Shown here: piece after piece, positions 10,330 to 20,849 of the stretch
Layout: each line of letters begins with the position of its first letter
Numbering within the stretch: position 1 is the stretch's first letter
Assembly: GCA_032988165.1 (NCBI GenBank)
Contig: JANTQF010000255.1
Location: 1-50,370, forward strand
Origin: Emmonsiellopsis sp. PD_33
Taxonomy: Eukaryota; Ascomycota; Eurotiomycetes; Onygenales; Ajellomycetaceae
Direction: 5' to 3'
DNA length: 50,370 bases
The notes under the pieces: generated by a model
What the model was told of the DNA's origin: nothing
Databases searched by the model: none
The model's input: only the letters and a program-made list of their open reading frames with translations
Program-made: the position numbers and the translations under genes

Positions 10330-12942
10330 ATGGCTCTACTTGAGGAAGCCACGAGGATATACAATCATCAAAATCGTGTCATTGGAGGCCGAATTATCAA
10401 GCCCCGCCCTGTATGCAGGCGTGGTAAGCTGTCTTTACCTCATGCTACTGGCTTAATATCCACTAGCTTATTGGATGTCGTATCATTTCGGGAAGTAGGG
10501 TCTTTTTTAAATATCTCAAACTAATAAACCACTGTTTCAGAAAACTTTTTATTGCCATGGGCTACTACGAGCCCTGACTATATTTTACTCGACCCATCAA
10601 CCACAAGGACGCGTACTCCGCCCCCCACGACTACTCATATCCCTCCGATTAGCCCTCGTAAACCATGCGGTACACCACCAGCATGGGCAGCAACTCGCCC
10701 CGAGCTATGCGATGCAATACCCTGGTTCCGTTCGGTACAGGGGGGCTGCTACTTTCTCGATGGGTTCTGTTGGGGTTTCTTAGTTGATGCGGACAGTGGG
10801 ACCCAAGCATATCTAGATGATGAAGTTCTTATTACGAGAGTGTACGTCAGTGATATAAAGATACTGACAAATGTTTTGCTAATGCATCGATCGTTACAGA
10901 GGAGGTGGATGTGAAAAGAATAAGAATGGAGACTTGGTTCAGACAAAGGCACACACCGGGTCTGGTGCTATTTTCGATTCGCTCGTCAATTCCATGAGAT
11001 ACGAAATTCCCGTGGGAGTAGTCATAGGTAAGAATAGCATCCTACCGCACCGTGGTTAATTAAGTGATATTCCAAAGCTAATTATTCCTTTGTAGGCCGC
11101 AAAAATTCGATTTGCGCCACTGATGTCCCACACCGTTACAATGTGATGGACTTTTTCCGCCTTACCAACATCTGGTTTGAAAAAGTAGGTAAGATGGCTG
11201 CTGCCCGGATCCGTTTTGAGAAATTAGATCTGGCCAGCAAAAGCTGGTGGGCTGCCCAAGACACTGTTGATCCTCTTCCATTTGACCAACGTACCTCGAT
11301 TTCGCCAACCGATGCTCCACCATGTCCTTCGTGTTTACACACAAGCCCTCTAGTGTATGAGCAAGGATGGATGTGTCTGCAACCTGCTTGTGAGAAATTT
11401 TGGCAAGTTAACGGATCACCACCGTCGCATCCGTTGACCTATGATCCCCAATTTCTCAAAATGAGGACGCGGCAAACAAGATCAGTTCGATCTCCATGTA
11501 GCCTAGTTCCGGATCTACTCTCTACATTCCGGAGACAAGATACGGACCTTGCCTCGGCTCGTGTTACGTGGAAAGGCATTGTCTGTCCACAGTGTAAACG
11601 CTGCATCTCAAGGAAGTACTGGAGAGGGTGGATTTGTGAGACCGAGAGCTGCTATTTCCAATATGAGATACCGATGAACCCCGTATCTTTGAGATCTGTT
11701 GTACCCGAGCTGGAGATGGGTGTGGCTGGTCATCGGATACCGCATAAGGGTAGGAAAAACGAGATGGTCCCTGAGATGCAATACACGAAGAATTATCGGA
11801 AAGACACGTTTGAGATTCCTGGTGTGGGCATAATTACCCATTTTGCTGCCAATAAGACTGTTAATTCCCGTGAAGGTGGCCCTGATGATATCTTCAAGAT
11901 GCTGCAGCAGGAAGATCTGGGTCTCAGAAGGTATCCTCTACAGCAGAGTGTCGGTATGTACATTTTAAAAGCCTCACTCCTTACCCAAGCTCTGTATATG
12001 AGTTCCTTGGTGGTTTTGGATACATTTACCTTCTCTAACCCCACTTATCTTTTCTGAGGGTAGTGGCCGGAACTCTAACCTCGCATTTTGCGGTCAACTA
12101 TGTAAGTTAAATCCTACTGCGCCTTCCATAGCCTATCACTTATATACAAATTAGGGAATGCCGTATAAGTACGTCGTGAGCGTCGATTCTCGGCCTTTCA
12201 GCACGGCTCCATCTGTAATTCTTGCTGCACTTGGGCGTCTTACTTGGGCGACGCAGCAGACGGTTACAGGTGAGGACTTCCTCAGACCGAACGAACTATT
12301 GACACTAGGATATTTTGAGGATATGTCGATTGGAGTAAGTTATACATGTGCTGTCAGATAATATTTCCCAGCTAATATTCCTCTCAGTATCACGATGATG
12401 GAGAATCATCTCTTGGACCGACAATTGCTACACTCTCATTAGGAGGCAAAGCCACCATGTTCATCCGCATGAAAGCAAAATATTATCTCGGTCGTACCAA
12501 AACCGGAAAACCGGTTGCTGGCGACCCCGTCCTCCCCGGTTGTCTCATGTACGAGCAGAGAGCGGAGCTAAAACGAAAGCTCGACGACGGCGAGATTTCC
12601 TTATCTGAATATGAAGACCTCCGCCAACAGCTTCTCCAACGAAAGACCAACAAGAAGTTGGTCAACAAAGAACAGCAGTCTGGAATCGAAGTGGCAGATA
12701 ATCACAAAGGCAATAAAAGAGAAGCCTCGCCATTCTGTGTCATGCAACTCAACCACGGCGATCTGGTCGTGATGCATGGACCGAATCTACAAAAGTATTA
12801 CGAACATTCTGTTGTCCCCGATGGCAAGCTCAGGTTTGCTATGACTGCGAGGTACGTGAGGCCGGATCAGGTTGATCAATCGGAGCACTGGAAAGGGGAG
12901 CTTGTTCCAAATCCCGCGTTTGAATATGACGGGGATGAATAA
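10330..12942 (+). CDS. AlkB-like 2-oxoglutarate/Fe(II) dioxygenase with duplicated four-Cys motif
   Basis: Predicted 717-aa protein. Exons: 10330-10423, 10541-10841, 10900-11027, 11096-11953, 12064-12101, 12155-12334, 12388-12942; all six introns preserve frame. The C-terminal third shows the dioxygenase core: H535-x-D537 (YHDDGE), distal H673 (YYEHSVV) and R682...R688 in RFAMTAR, close to the AlkB signature R-x-N-x-T-x-R, where the second arginine binds 2-oxoglutarate. Between HxD and the distal His is a ~70-residue charged, coiled insert. The middle holds two clusters, C251/C254/C268/C273 and C338/C341/C355/C360, both spaced C-x2-C-x13-C-x4-C, likely zinc-binding. Family knowledge: AlkB proteins oxidatively demethylate nucleic acids or proteins. 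A nucleic-acid substrate is inference. The N-terminal start is uncertain; an exon further upstream is possible. Confidence 0.82.
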
Positions 12943-13470
12943 GGTGAGAAGCCGGTAAGTGTTGGTCGGTGAGCGGAGTCGAATTCGAAGTCTCCCCCTC
13001 CGGCGTGGATAAGATGCCCTCAGCCCCCTTCAACGCCATAGTATGTGTTATGGGTTGATTTTTAAGAAGTTCCCTACGACACAATTCCAAAGAAGCTTCC
13101 TCTCGGAAGCATCACGATCGTGAGGGGAAAATTGAGCTATGATTTTCTCCGTTTACCCCTTTTATATATGCCAATCCTTAACCACCCCCACGATAGTGTC
13201 AACAGGCTGCTTCTTCTTATTTGTATTATTATAGCTATCACATTATTACGTCGCGCTCTGAATTCATTGGCTATTAAATTAAACGACCACCATACATATC
13301 AAAGAATATTACTCCTATTCTTGTCATGCTTCAACCTTTCCTACCATTTATGGTCAGATTATATTGCAATATCACCAGCTATCCCATTTCCATTCCAAGC
13401 AACACTCCAAAATGTCACCGTCCAGCCCATCCGCCGGATACTCGAACAAAACACTTCAAATCCACCCATC
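12943..13470. other. convergent 3' intergenic region
   Basis: This 528-bp AT-rich stretch separates the stop codons of two converging genes and presumably holds both 3' UTRs. A plus-strand open frame from 13120 runs antisense into the next gene and looks non-coding. No terminator hairpin was identified. Confidence 0.45.
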
Positions 13471-14607
13471 CTACGGCGCACCGCTATACAGGAACTCCTC
13501 GCCCTTCTTAAACCCCTTAATAACCTTTTGTCCATCCTTACCAACCAACCACTCCGCAAAATCATGCGCTGTCTCGTTATTCTTTGACTTGGCGCCTATG
13601 ATCAAATGGGCCGGATTCAGCAAAGGGTCCTTCGGGTCCTTGTCTCCGCCCGATTTGTAAATGGTGACTTGATCCCGGATCTTAGAGTCGACGCTGAGTA
13701 AGGTGCCACGGTCGGTGATGGTGTATTCTTCCAGCAGGGCGGCGGCGGTGAGGGCTTGGATTGGGTAAGCGATGTACTGATGGTACCAGGTTGTGTATTT
13801 GGTTGCCCATGGGACCTGGGAAGGGGAGGGGGTTTGAGGTTAGTTGGTTGCGTTGATATATTTCCGGGGGTATCAAAATGGGATTCTAGAATGATCAATA
13901 AGAAAATAGATAGAAATAGGAGGTTTACCTGTCCGACCTGAATAAAAAGCTCTGAATCCTTAATATTCGTGGCAGACTTATCGTACCGGCTGAGAAATCT
14001 CACTGGTGGGTCGGTATTAGCAGCTTCGCCGGCAGCATACAACGTGGAGAATATCGTGGTGATATCGGATTCCTTGGAAATATTTGCGGGATTGGAGGGC
14101 GGGCCGACGAGGAGGAAGTGATCACGGAAGATGTAGTAGCTGGGTTTCTGGGCAATGCCCTGGTCAATGGCAATCTTCTCCGCAACAGGACTATATGTAA
14201 TGGCAACGTCGACAGTGCCATCCTTGAGGTAATTGATCGATTCCGTTGTATCGCTCTTGTACCATGCGACTCTGAACTTGTCGGCTCCGCCTTTAACGCT
14301 CTGCTTGATAAAGGCATCGGCGATCTCTGTCAGAAACAACTGGTTAGTAATTAGATTCCTGATTGGAACATTTCAGGCCAATGGCAGTCAAGGCAGTCAA
14401 TGAATTTCAAGGAAAGTAGGTATATAGACGGCACAGTTACTAACCCTTCACCAGCCCACTTTGGCCAGCACCCCCATTGCCAATTTTGAGAAGGATATCC
14501 CCCTTGTCTCCAAATCCACCATCGTATACAGCCGCTGGCTCGACAGCGAGGACGACAGCTAGCGGCCAGAGAAAGCTCGCTAGAGTGAAGAGTTTTAATG
14601 ACAACAT
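13471..14607 (-). CDS. secreted periplasmic-binding-protein-like protein (tungstate/phosphate type)
   Basis: Predicted 301-aa protein from three exons, 14607-14445, 14326-13929 and 13815-13471. The N-terminus MLSLKLFTLASFLWPLAVVL is a signal peptide with likely cleavage near AVEP. The mature protein begins with GDILLKIGNGGAGQSGLVKEIADAF and continues with DGTVDVAITYSPV, FLLVGPPSNPA, FLSRYDKSATN and QALTAAALLEEYTITDRGTLLS, the type II PBP fold of bacterial tungstate- or phosphate-binding proteins (PBP_like_2). C-terminal IIGAKSKNNETAHDFAEWLVG is typical of that fold. In bacteria the partner is an ABC permease; none is nearby, and fungi generally lack this importer class. An extracellular anion- or small-molecule-binding role is inferred. 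Splice sites were chosen by frame; the 118-nt intron 1 has a GTTAGT donor. The family is probably of bacterial origin. Confidence 0.85.
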
Positions 14608-15444
14608 TGTCCAGATAGCGTATATTTATTCGAATGCTCTTCTTTGGTAAGGCTGGTATTCAAATTGGACGTAGCCATCATTTTCCCCCAGACGAGGGAC
14701 TGTGCTTCTTGAAATACCCCACAACAAAAGCGGGAGGAAATGCACTATGCTTTTTCCGCTGCTCCGCCAGCCTCTGATTGACTTGTCGGGCTTTCAATCG
14801 CATCCTCAAAAACAGGAGTTCAGTGACAGCTTGGAGTCAGCCGAATCAACGATATAAGGCCAAGATCATTTTTGTGGCGTCCAAGCCAGCAAATAATCTG
14901 CGACGTTGAGAATCTTTGAGGTTCTGATGCTCGCTGGATCATTGAGGATCATGAGGCTGGAAAATAGGTCAATCAGACTTGGACAACGCAGCTGTCTCTG
15001 TTTGGATTCTTCCTGGCTCAATATTGGGCTTAATGATAAGCAATGCCACGGCCCATCAGCCAACTGTGTAACCAGTAACAAGCTACCAACCAATGGCAGC
15101 CATGCTCGAGGTGTTGAAGAAAGTCCGTTTCGAGACTACATGTAGCCAGAATCATGCGATAAGATCATCTTTTCCATGGGATAAAGCGTTCGAGGAGCAG
15201 GGAATATCTCTGGCGCAGCTGAATAGACCTGTAGATGGAGGCGTAGCAAGGACAGATAATTGAAGGGTGGGAAGCCCCTCTGTCATAGGGGTGGTATCCG
15301 ATCTGGATTATGTTGGTAGCGAGATACCTCAGTCCATTTTTGCGGAGTATATAGCAAATGAATGAACCATAGGTCAATCACTCTGGTGTTGAAAAAAAGT
15401 AAGGAATGAATGCGACCCCGAAAAAAAATAAAAAGAAAAGAAAA
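14608..15444. other. upstream region of the PBP-like gene
   Basis: It holds the promoter of the minus-strand PBP-like gene and the 3' flank of the first tRNA. Short frames at 14866-15145 and 15165-15377 show no recognisable protein. Nothing else seen. Confidence 0.4.
15421..15444 (-). terminator. Pol III T-run terminator of tRNA-Glu copy 1
   Basis: Read on the minus strand, the bases just after the tRNA are TTTTC, TTTTC, TTTTT, A and T8, the expected RNA polymerase III stop. Confidence 0.8.
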
Positions 15445-15540
15445 CTCCCTAACTGGGAATCGAACCCAGGGCTGTCGTGATGCATATGATCGAGTGGATC
15501 ACGTGAAAGACGACGATGTTAGCCACTACACCATTAGGGA
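15445..15540 (-). tRNA. tRNA-Glu (anticodon UUC), copy 1, intron-containing
   Basis: The gene is 96 nt; removing a 24-nt intron (15480-15503) after position 37 leaves 72 nt. The acceptor stem TCCCTAA/TTAGGGA pairs perfectly, with discriminator G. The anticodon stem GTCGT/ACGAC flanks loop CTTTCA+C with anticodon TTC. The A box lies around GGTGTAGTGGCTAA and the B box is GGTTCGATTCC. Intron position is the canonical one for eukaryotic tRNA introns. Confidence 0.95.
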
Positions 15541-16885
15541 CGGCTTGGATGATCACGCTAAACTTTCTCGCTAATTCAACTAACCCATATTCAGGACGAC
15601 ATTAGCACCGAGATAACCACAAAAATTGATATGGCATTGGCTTCATCTTTTTAAAAGCCCATTGCTACTATCATAGCCGCACTTTTAGTTCGAATTCTCT
15701 CCAATGGTCATTGAGCTTGGACGGGGAGATACTAATCCACGCGAATGCCAGGTTCTACAGGTCCTCTTGCGTACTTTTGGCATATCTCTTGTTTGACAAC
15801 ACAGGAAACTGATTTCATCAACGCATTTTGATAAAGGTCTCGCTAGATATTGGATAGAGGACCCATAATCAGGTGCAGCTGCTACGCTAGCTTATGGGGG
15901 TGTTAAAAGCCAATGTTTCTATTGAAAGTTTCTATTGGCCGTACTCAACTTCAGAGTCTCCCTGGCCCAACCCAGGCCACACATATTTTCCAGGGTTCTT
16001 TTTTTTTCGGTCATCTTTTTCTTGATGCTTTCAAGTATCATATATGGCCCTTGCTAACTTATCTTTTCTTTGAGAGGTCCTTGCTTCTTCTTCTGCTCCC
16101 TTTTTTTTCATTGTTCCAATGTTGGATTTGGGACAGCATCATAGCCTGCTGCCTCCCCGCCCATACACTGATATTCTCCCACTAAGTTATTGAAGAAAGT
16201 CGTCTTCAAATATTTCGATAACAAGACACTGGCCTTGATTTTACCCTATAACTTGAGATGCAATGCACGGAAGACCGAACTCCCTTGGACATTCCACCCC
16301 ATGTCCAGTGTCTATTCAAAGGCAGGCAGGTTCCCTGGCCAATTGAGACAGGAACAGCAGCACAACAGATCTTGTACTTTCATTTAAGAATTCCCACCAT
16401 GATACTTTAATATCACTTGTCAGCTAAGTAAAATTGCTTACTGTATATTCAGGGGCTAACTAAGTCTGTGCAACCTGCAGTATCTCATTTTATTTCAAAC
16501 AACAAAGAGCCTCGCGGGGAAACAATGAGGCTCTCATCGGGCATGGTTATATGAATGCAAGCTAATAAATTTCTGCAAACCCCAAGCACCGAATATCAAG
16601 GATATCATCAAGCATCGGTGTTTTTATTTTCCCATCACAACCACAACCCTACTTTCATCCTTAGTGCTCGAGCCCCTTTTTCCCCCCTTTTCCCATCGCT
16701 CGTGTCGTCGTGGCACTCAAGACCGGAATATTGGTAAACGTGGTCGTCGGCAGCCCATCATCATAAACAGCATATACCGCCATATACCGCCCTCCCTTTT
16801 ATTTGTTCCCCTTCGCCATTGTCTCCATATCTTGAATTGGTGTCTTGGAGCGGCAGATTTTTGCTGGTCAAAGGGGCAAACGGGG
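15541..16885. other. gene-poor stretch between tRNA copy 1 and candidate secreted gene
   Basis: Frames here are short, T-rich and without family resemblance. A duplicated CATATACCGC decamer lies near 16768-16790. No further RNA gene was seen. Confidence 0.4.
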
Positions 16886-17261
16886 TTAAGCCGCCGTTGG
16901 CTCGGAGGTCGGGGCAGGGATGAAGACTGCGCTTGTACGTGTGATTGTAACTAAGCTATCGTCGTCAACTCCGGCGACCGCTCGCAATTGCACCCTTCGC
17001 TCGACGGTATTACCCTCCGGAGGAGAGTTTGATTGGTGCCCGTTTTGACGTGCAAGCATGGTCGGCAAAATAGGTGGGGGTATCGCGGCAGCCATCTGAA
17101 AGACTCTGATATCAGCAAGCTAAATCCAAGTCGATAATTCAATATGGTCTTGTGGTCCCTGTTGGGGGATCCATAGGGTAACACACATTTGCACGGCCAG
17201 GTATAGGAAAAGCAAGCACGGTGGGTGCGAAGAGGGAGAACACAGCTAGTAGATACTTCAT
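16886..17261 (-). CDS. candidate small secreted protein, unknown
   Basis: Two-exon model of 94 aa: 17261-17187 and 17095-16886, intron 91 nt with donor GTGTGT and acceptor TTTCAG. The N-terminus MKYLLAVFSLFAPTVLAFPI has the n-, h- and c-regions of a signal peptide, with likely cleavage after VLA. The mature part is Pro/Ser/Thr-rich, without cysteines, and ends TSEPTAA. I do not recognise it. Support is the signal peptide plus a frame-preserving intron; the non-optimal donor and small size leave it doubtful. If unspliced, the frame stops after 40 residues (GTTRPY). Confidence 0.4.
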
Positions 17262-18897
17262 GGCTGGGTATTTTTGAAGGATATATTCAGGCAGGAGATA
17301 GATATTCGCATGTGTTTTCGGTTTCGTGTGTATCTGGGCCACGAATGTCTAGAGTGCTTTAGGACTTGGGGTATTAGCCCCGTTACGGGCTCCGGGGACA
17401 ATATATGTAGATTTTTGCCAATGGCTTCTGTCACCGACATCCAACGCCGTGGGAAGAAACCTGACTACTTTCACTCCTCTGCGTTGACGTCTATGATCAT
17501 ACATTGGCAATTGATATTGCGACTGAACTACCGGTTATCTACCCAGATATTCTCTCACGTCTGGCTACTTGGTCCCGCTACAAGTTAATGTGCTGTATCC
17601 GTACCTGCAACCCATGGTTCGGGTGATAGAGCTTGACGAGCTAATCAGCCAGATCTCACCATATCCACCGCGGCCAATTCCTTGGATTCTCCCGTCTCCG
17701 TATCCACGTGCTTATAAATACTGATCCATGGATGACGTTCTTCACAACAACAGAACAGCAGGTACCCCTAGACTGAATCAGAATGTTTTCACCGCCGGAA
17801 CTTTTGAATAACCAGCCGTCTAGGTTCCCGTCCCTTTTTCCCTCCCTGTTTGGCGACGACAGTACTAACTTCACCTGCTTTTCTAGTGTCAAATCGACCG
17901 CATGAGGGTGTGGTGTCCTTGAAATACCGACATGGCAAACATAGACCACTGACAAACTGCTGTGACAGTGTCGTATATTGGGTAGGTTTATTCTTAGCTA
18001 CGTTTTCTACGTCTCTGCTCCAAAATCGTATGCTTCAGAAATCAACTAAATCTTTCCCATACTCCCCTATCTATTTTAATATCATCAATAGCAAAACAAT
18101 CTATGTAGTTATAAATCCGCGAGCAGCACTCGCTAGGCGGGCCTTGTGAAAAGATAAAATAAAAAAGCCCAAGACCCGTTCACAACCGGTTTGCATACAT
18201 GGCTTTAGACGCAAGACTCAGCAAGAGGTTATGTCAGAGCAAATTATGCAGGGCCAATCATTGCTCATGCCCCTAGTTAGATCTTGGGGTTCTAAGGTTG
18301 TCTTTTTCACCGCTGGACCTTGCATGTCTTCAGGGAGTTGCAGAGCACTATGCACGAACCCTGGGAATGGAATTGGGCATGTCGAGTTCGGGAACGTGCT
18401 AGATATACATACCTACAATATTTCATGACACTGATGTCGTTTTTCGAGTCGGTCAGCGGTGTGGTGAATGAATGCTGGGTGGGTAGATGCAATTACCCGT
18501 GGATATGCATATGGTCAAGGTAAGGGGGGGGGGTATTTGTATCGTACCTAGGTTTTATCCTAGTATCATCGGGTGTGCTCATTTTCGCCTACCTAGGTAT
18601 GTGACAGTTTTCTGTCAGGGGCACCTGAGGGTAGTTAGTTGATAAATATATGTTTTTTATGGTCAATTATCATTCCCGTATTATGATGCTGAAGTAGTTA
18701 ACCAGTAGATTGGCCTCTGCATAGCGCCCTATCGAAACACTATTTAACGCTAATTCATACGAGAAAAAAAGGGACACACTCACCGACAAATTTCTTGAAG
18801 ACGAGGTCCGACGAAATAGCTATTTGATGAAGGGTTCTCTGCTTCAACAGGTCCTTAGAACTTGAGGAACAGGAGGAGACCAATGTCCACCAAGCCG
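17262..18897. other. gene-poor stretch before tRNA copy 2
   Basis: About 1.6 kb without a convincing gene. Frames at 17274-17588, 17656-17955 and 17850-18149 overlap on both strands and have no recognisable domain. A G10 homopolymer lies at 18524-18533. Confidence 0.4.
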
Positions 18898-18995
18898 TCC
18901 CTAATGGTGTAGTGGCTAACATCGTCGTCTTTCACGTGATCAATTCCTGATCATATGCATCACGACAGCCCTGGGTTCGATTCCCAGTTAGGGAG
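18898..18995 (+). tRNA. tRNA-Glu (anticodon UUC), copy 2, intron-containing
   Basis: 98 nt including a 26-nt intron (18935-18960) after position 37; the mature 72 nt are identical to copy 1 by eye. Same stems, TTC anticodon and A/B boxes. The intron shares both ends (CGTGATC... and ...GATCATATGCAT) with copy 1 but differs in its middle. CCAAGCCG precedes both genes, so the duplication reaches slightly upstream. Confidence 0.95.
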
Positions 18996-20849
18996 ATTTC
19001 TTTTTTTTACCCATCTTTTTTTTGCCGACCATCTTCCTGTATTTGGGCTTCCCTACGCCTGCCACTCTTCTGTCCCACAGGAGCAATTCCCCCTACCTTG
19101 AATACTGACCAGTTCTTGCCCTAACATGAAGTTTTCCATTTCGTTGCAACCATTCTAACAACAGTATTGTGATCCGAAATTACCAGAGTGGGGAGAATTG
19201 ACCATAGGCTGGACAGGAGTTTGTGAATCTATGTCGACAAGCCTTCCCACGCATGGCTAAATTCTTCGAAATAGAAACCTGTGTGCTGTTTCGGCGAGGC
19301 GAGCAGGAGCAGAGATGGGCGAGGAAACTATAAGATGATCTTTTTGATAGGATCTGGGCGAGAGGATTGCAATACGCGGGTCGTACACGGCGTAGTTACT
19401 TACATGCTGACTGGGTAAATTTCCGATCATCATCCTGGCTCTTGCAAGCTGCAGGCTTAAACCAAGGGCAACATTGGCGCGAATTCTGATGAGGTTTTGT
19501 GACCCTGGCTGCGGGGTGTCTGCATTTTGAGCTCTTGTTCTTTCACCAGCAATAATCTGTTCTGTATCGAGTCCCTAGGATAGATGTCTCGGGTCGTGGG
19601 CAAAGGCTGCCCTTTTGGGCGAACTTCAGGACATCCGCAGACTCCGTAATAATAGCAGCGTAAGGAGGTTATTTCAAGCTGAAAGATGCCAAGGCCCGTG
19701 GAGATACCGTGCTGTTGTTGTTTTTAGCGCGGGTTTATCGCCGTTGCATTCAAGTTGCGTTGCAAAAACAAAGCAACAACAAGCTGTTAACCAAAGTTGT
19801 TGTGCTCTTTGCTGGGCAACTATTGCCAACAACAATAAATCTATGTCCATTCATTACTGATATTGGGCCCTTGGGTTCAACTCTGCCTAACACAATCCAG
19901 GGCGAGTTTGACTCTCGGGGTGTCCGGTTATCACTGCGTCAGCCGTCAACAACTCATCCTCCCTCCACTGCGAGGCGGATGAGGTAGAGGGCCGTGAGGA
20001 CTTGGTCTCCTCAGGTTTGCTGGGTTAAGCTGACATGATCCCTAACCGGCTGTTATGACATGGAACAGACAGAGGTAGAACTCCTGTTTCGGGGGGTTTC
20101 CCCCCTCCGCGGGGAGCCATCAGCGCTGTAATTGTAGAACAGGCGTCGCTTGTGTGAGAAAGGGCGGGGCGTGGCCATATATAAAAAACCATTGCTTTTT
20201 GCGCTGTAAGGCTGTTGTTATTAATTTAGCCCGAAGTGGCCCGTAGGGATTGAGTAGCGCTGGATCCTGCGGAAAAGTAAGATTGCCCTCGACGCGAAAC
20301 GAACAGTTGGCTAATCGTTGACAACTTTTCCCAGACGTCAAAAAGCATGGTCAGCCAGGTCAGGTAAATAACGGTCTGCCCGAATCCAGAGCTATCCGGG
20401 TGGTTTTGTCGAGTTGCGAGTTGCGAGTTGCGGAGGGTTGTGGCTGTCGTCAGTTGAGGCTCTGCTGGTGAGGTTGCTCCGCCCGCACCGCTTGGAAAAC
20501 GCCTCGTCAACGTGTGGGTTCGCTCACCACCGACTTCATCCTCTCGCTCACCTCACCCTCCAGCCTCCCTTCCTGGCGGCGAGTGTCACTCTTTTCTTCG
20601 GGTCTTCGTCTGCACACCCCTCTTTACGCCTGTCACGGCTGCTCTGCCGCAGTTCTGCGCCGCCCAACCTGTGTACATGCTGTGTTGACACTCTGGGAGT
20701 CTCGCACACTCGTTCCACCCTGCCTATCATCCCACATGTTCACAGACCCAGCACCCATCCAACCAGGCCCTGTGTCTCAGTATTCTCTAATTGGGATCCG
20801 GCTCTCGATCTTTGTGAGAGCGGGTTAACCCTGCTGCCCCTTCGAGAAG
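18996..20849. promoter_or_regulatory. RhoGEF upstream region and long leader
   Basis: 1.85 kb upstream of the RhoGEF start. It contains a TATA-like CATATATAAAAAA at about 20175, a GGGGGGTTTCCCCCC hairpin at 20091-20105 and three tandem GAGTTGC units near 20410-20430. Short ATG frames (20414, 20514) precede and overlap the true start in other frames; if transcribed they would be upstream ORFs, suggesting translational control. The transcription start is unknown. Confidence 0.35.
19001..19008 (+). terminator. Pol III T8 terminator of tRNA-Glu copy 2
   Basis: A run of eight T starts six bases after the tRNA 3' end. Confidence 0.85.

Noticed and set aside
13120..13587. 155-residue plus-strand frame
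   Set aside because: It starts in AT-rich intergenic DNA and runs antisense through the last exon of the PBP-like gene; no domain.
17139..17342. Longer 67-residue version of the secreted candidate starting at 17342
   Set aside because: The extra 27 residues are hydrophilic and would bury the signal peptide; the internal Met gives a proper secretory start.
19615..19987. CAACAAC/GTTGTTG-rich segment and two overlapping frames
   Set aside because: Complementary stretches exist but are imperfect and simple-sequence in nature; no clear hairpin or gene.
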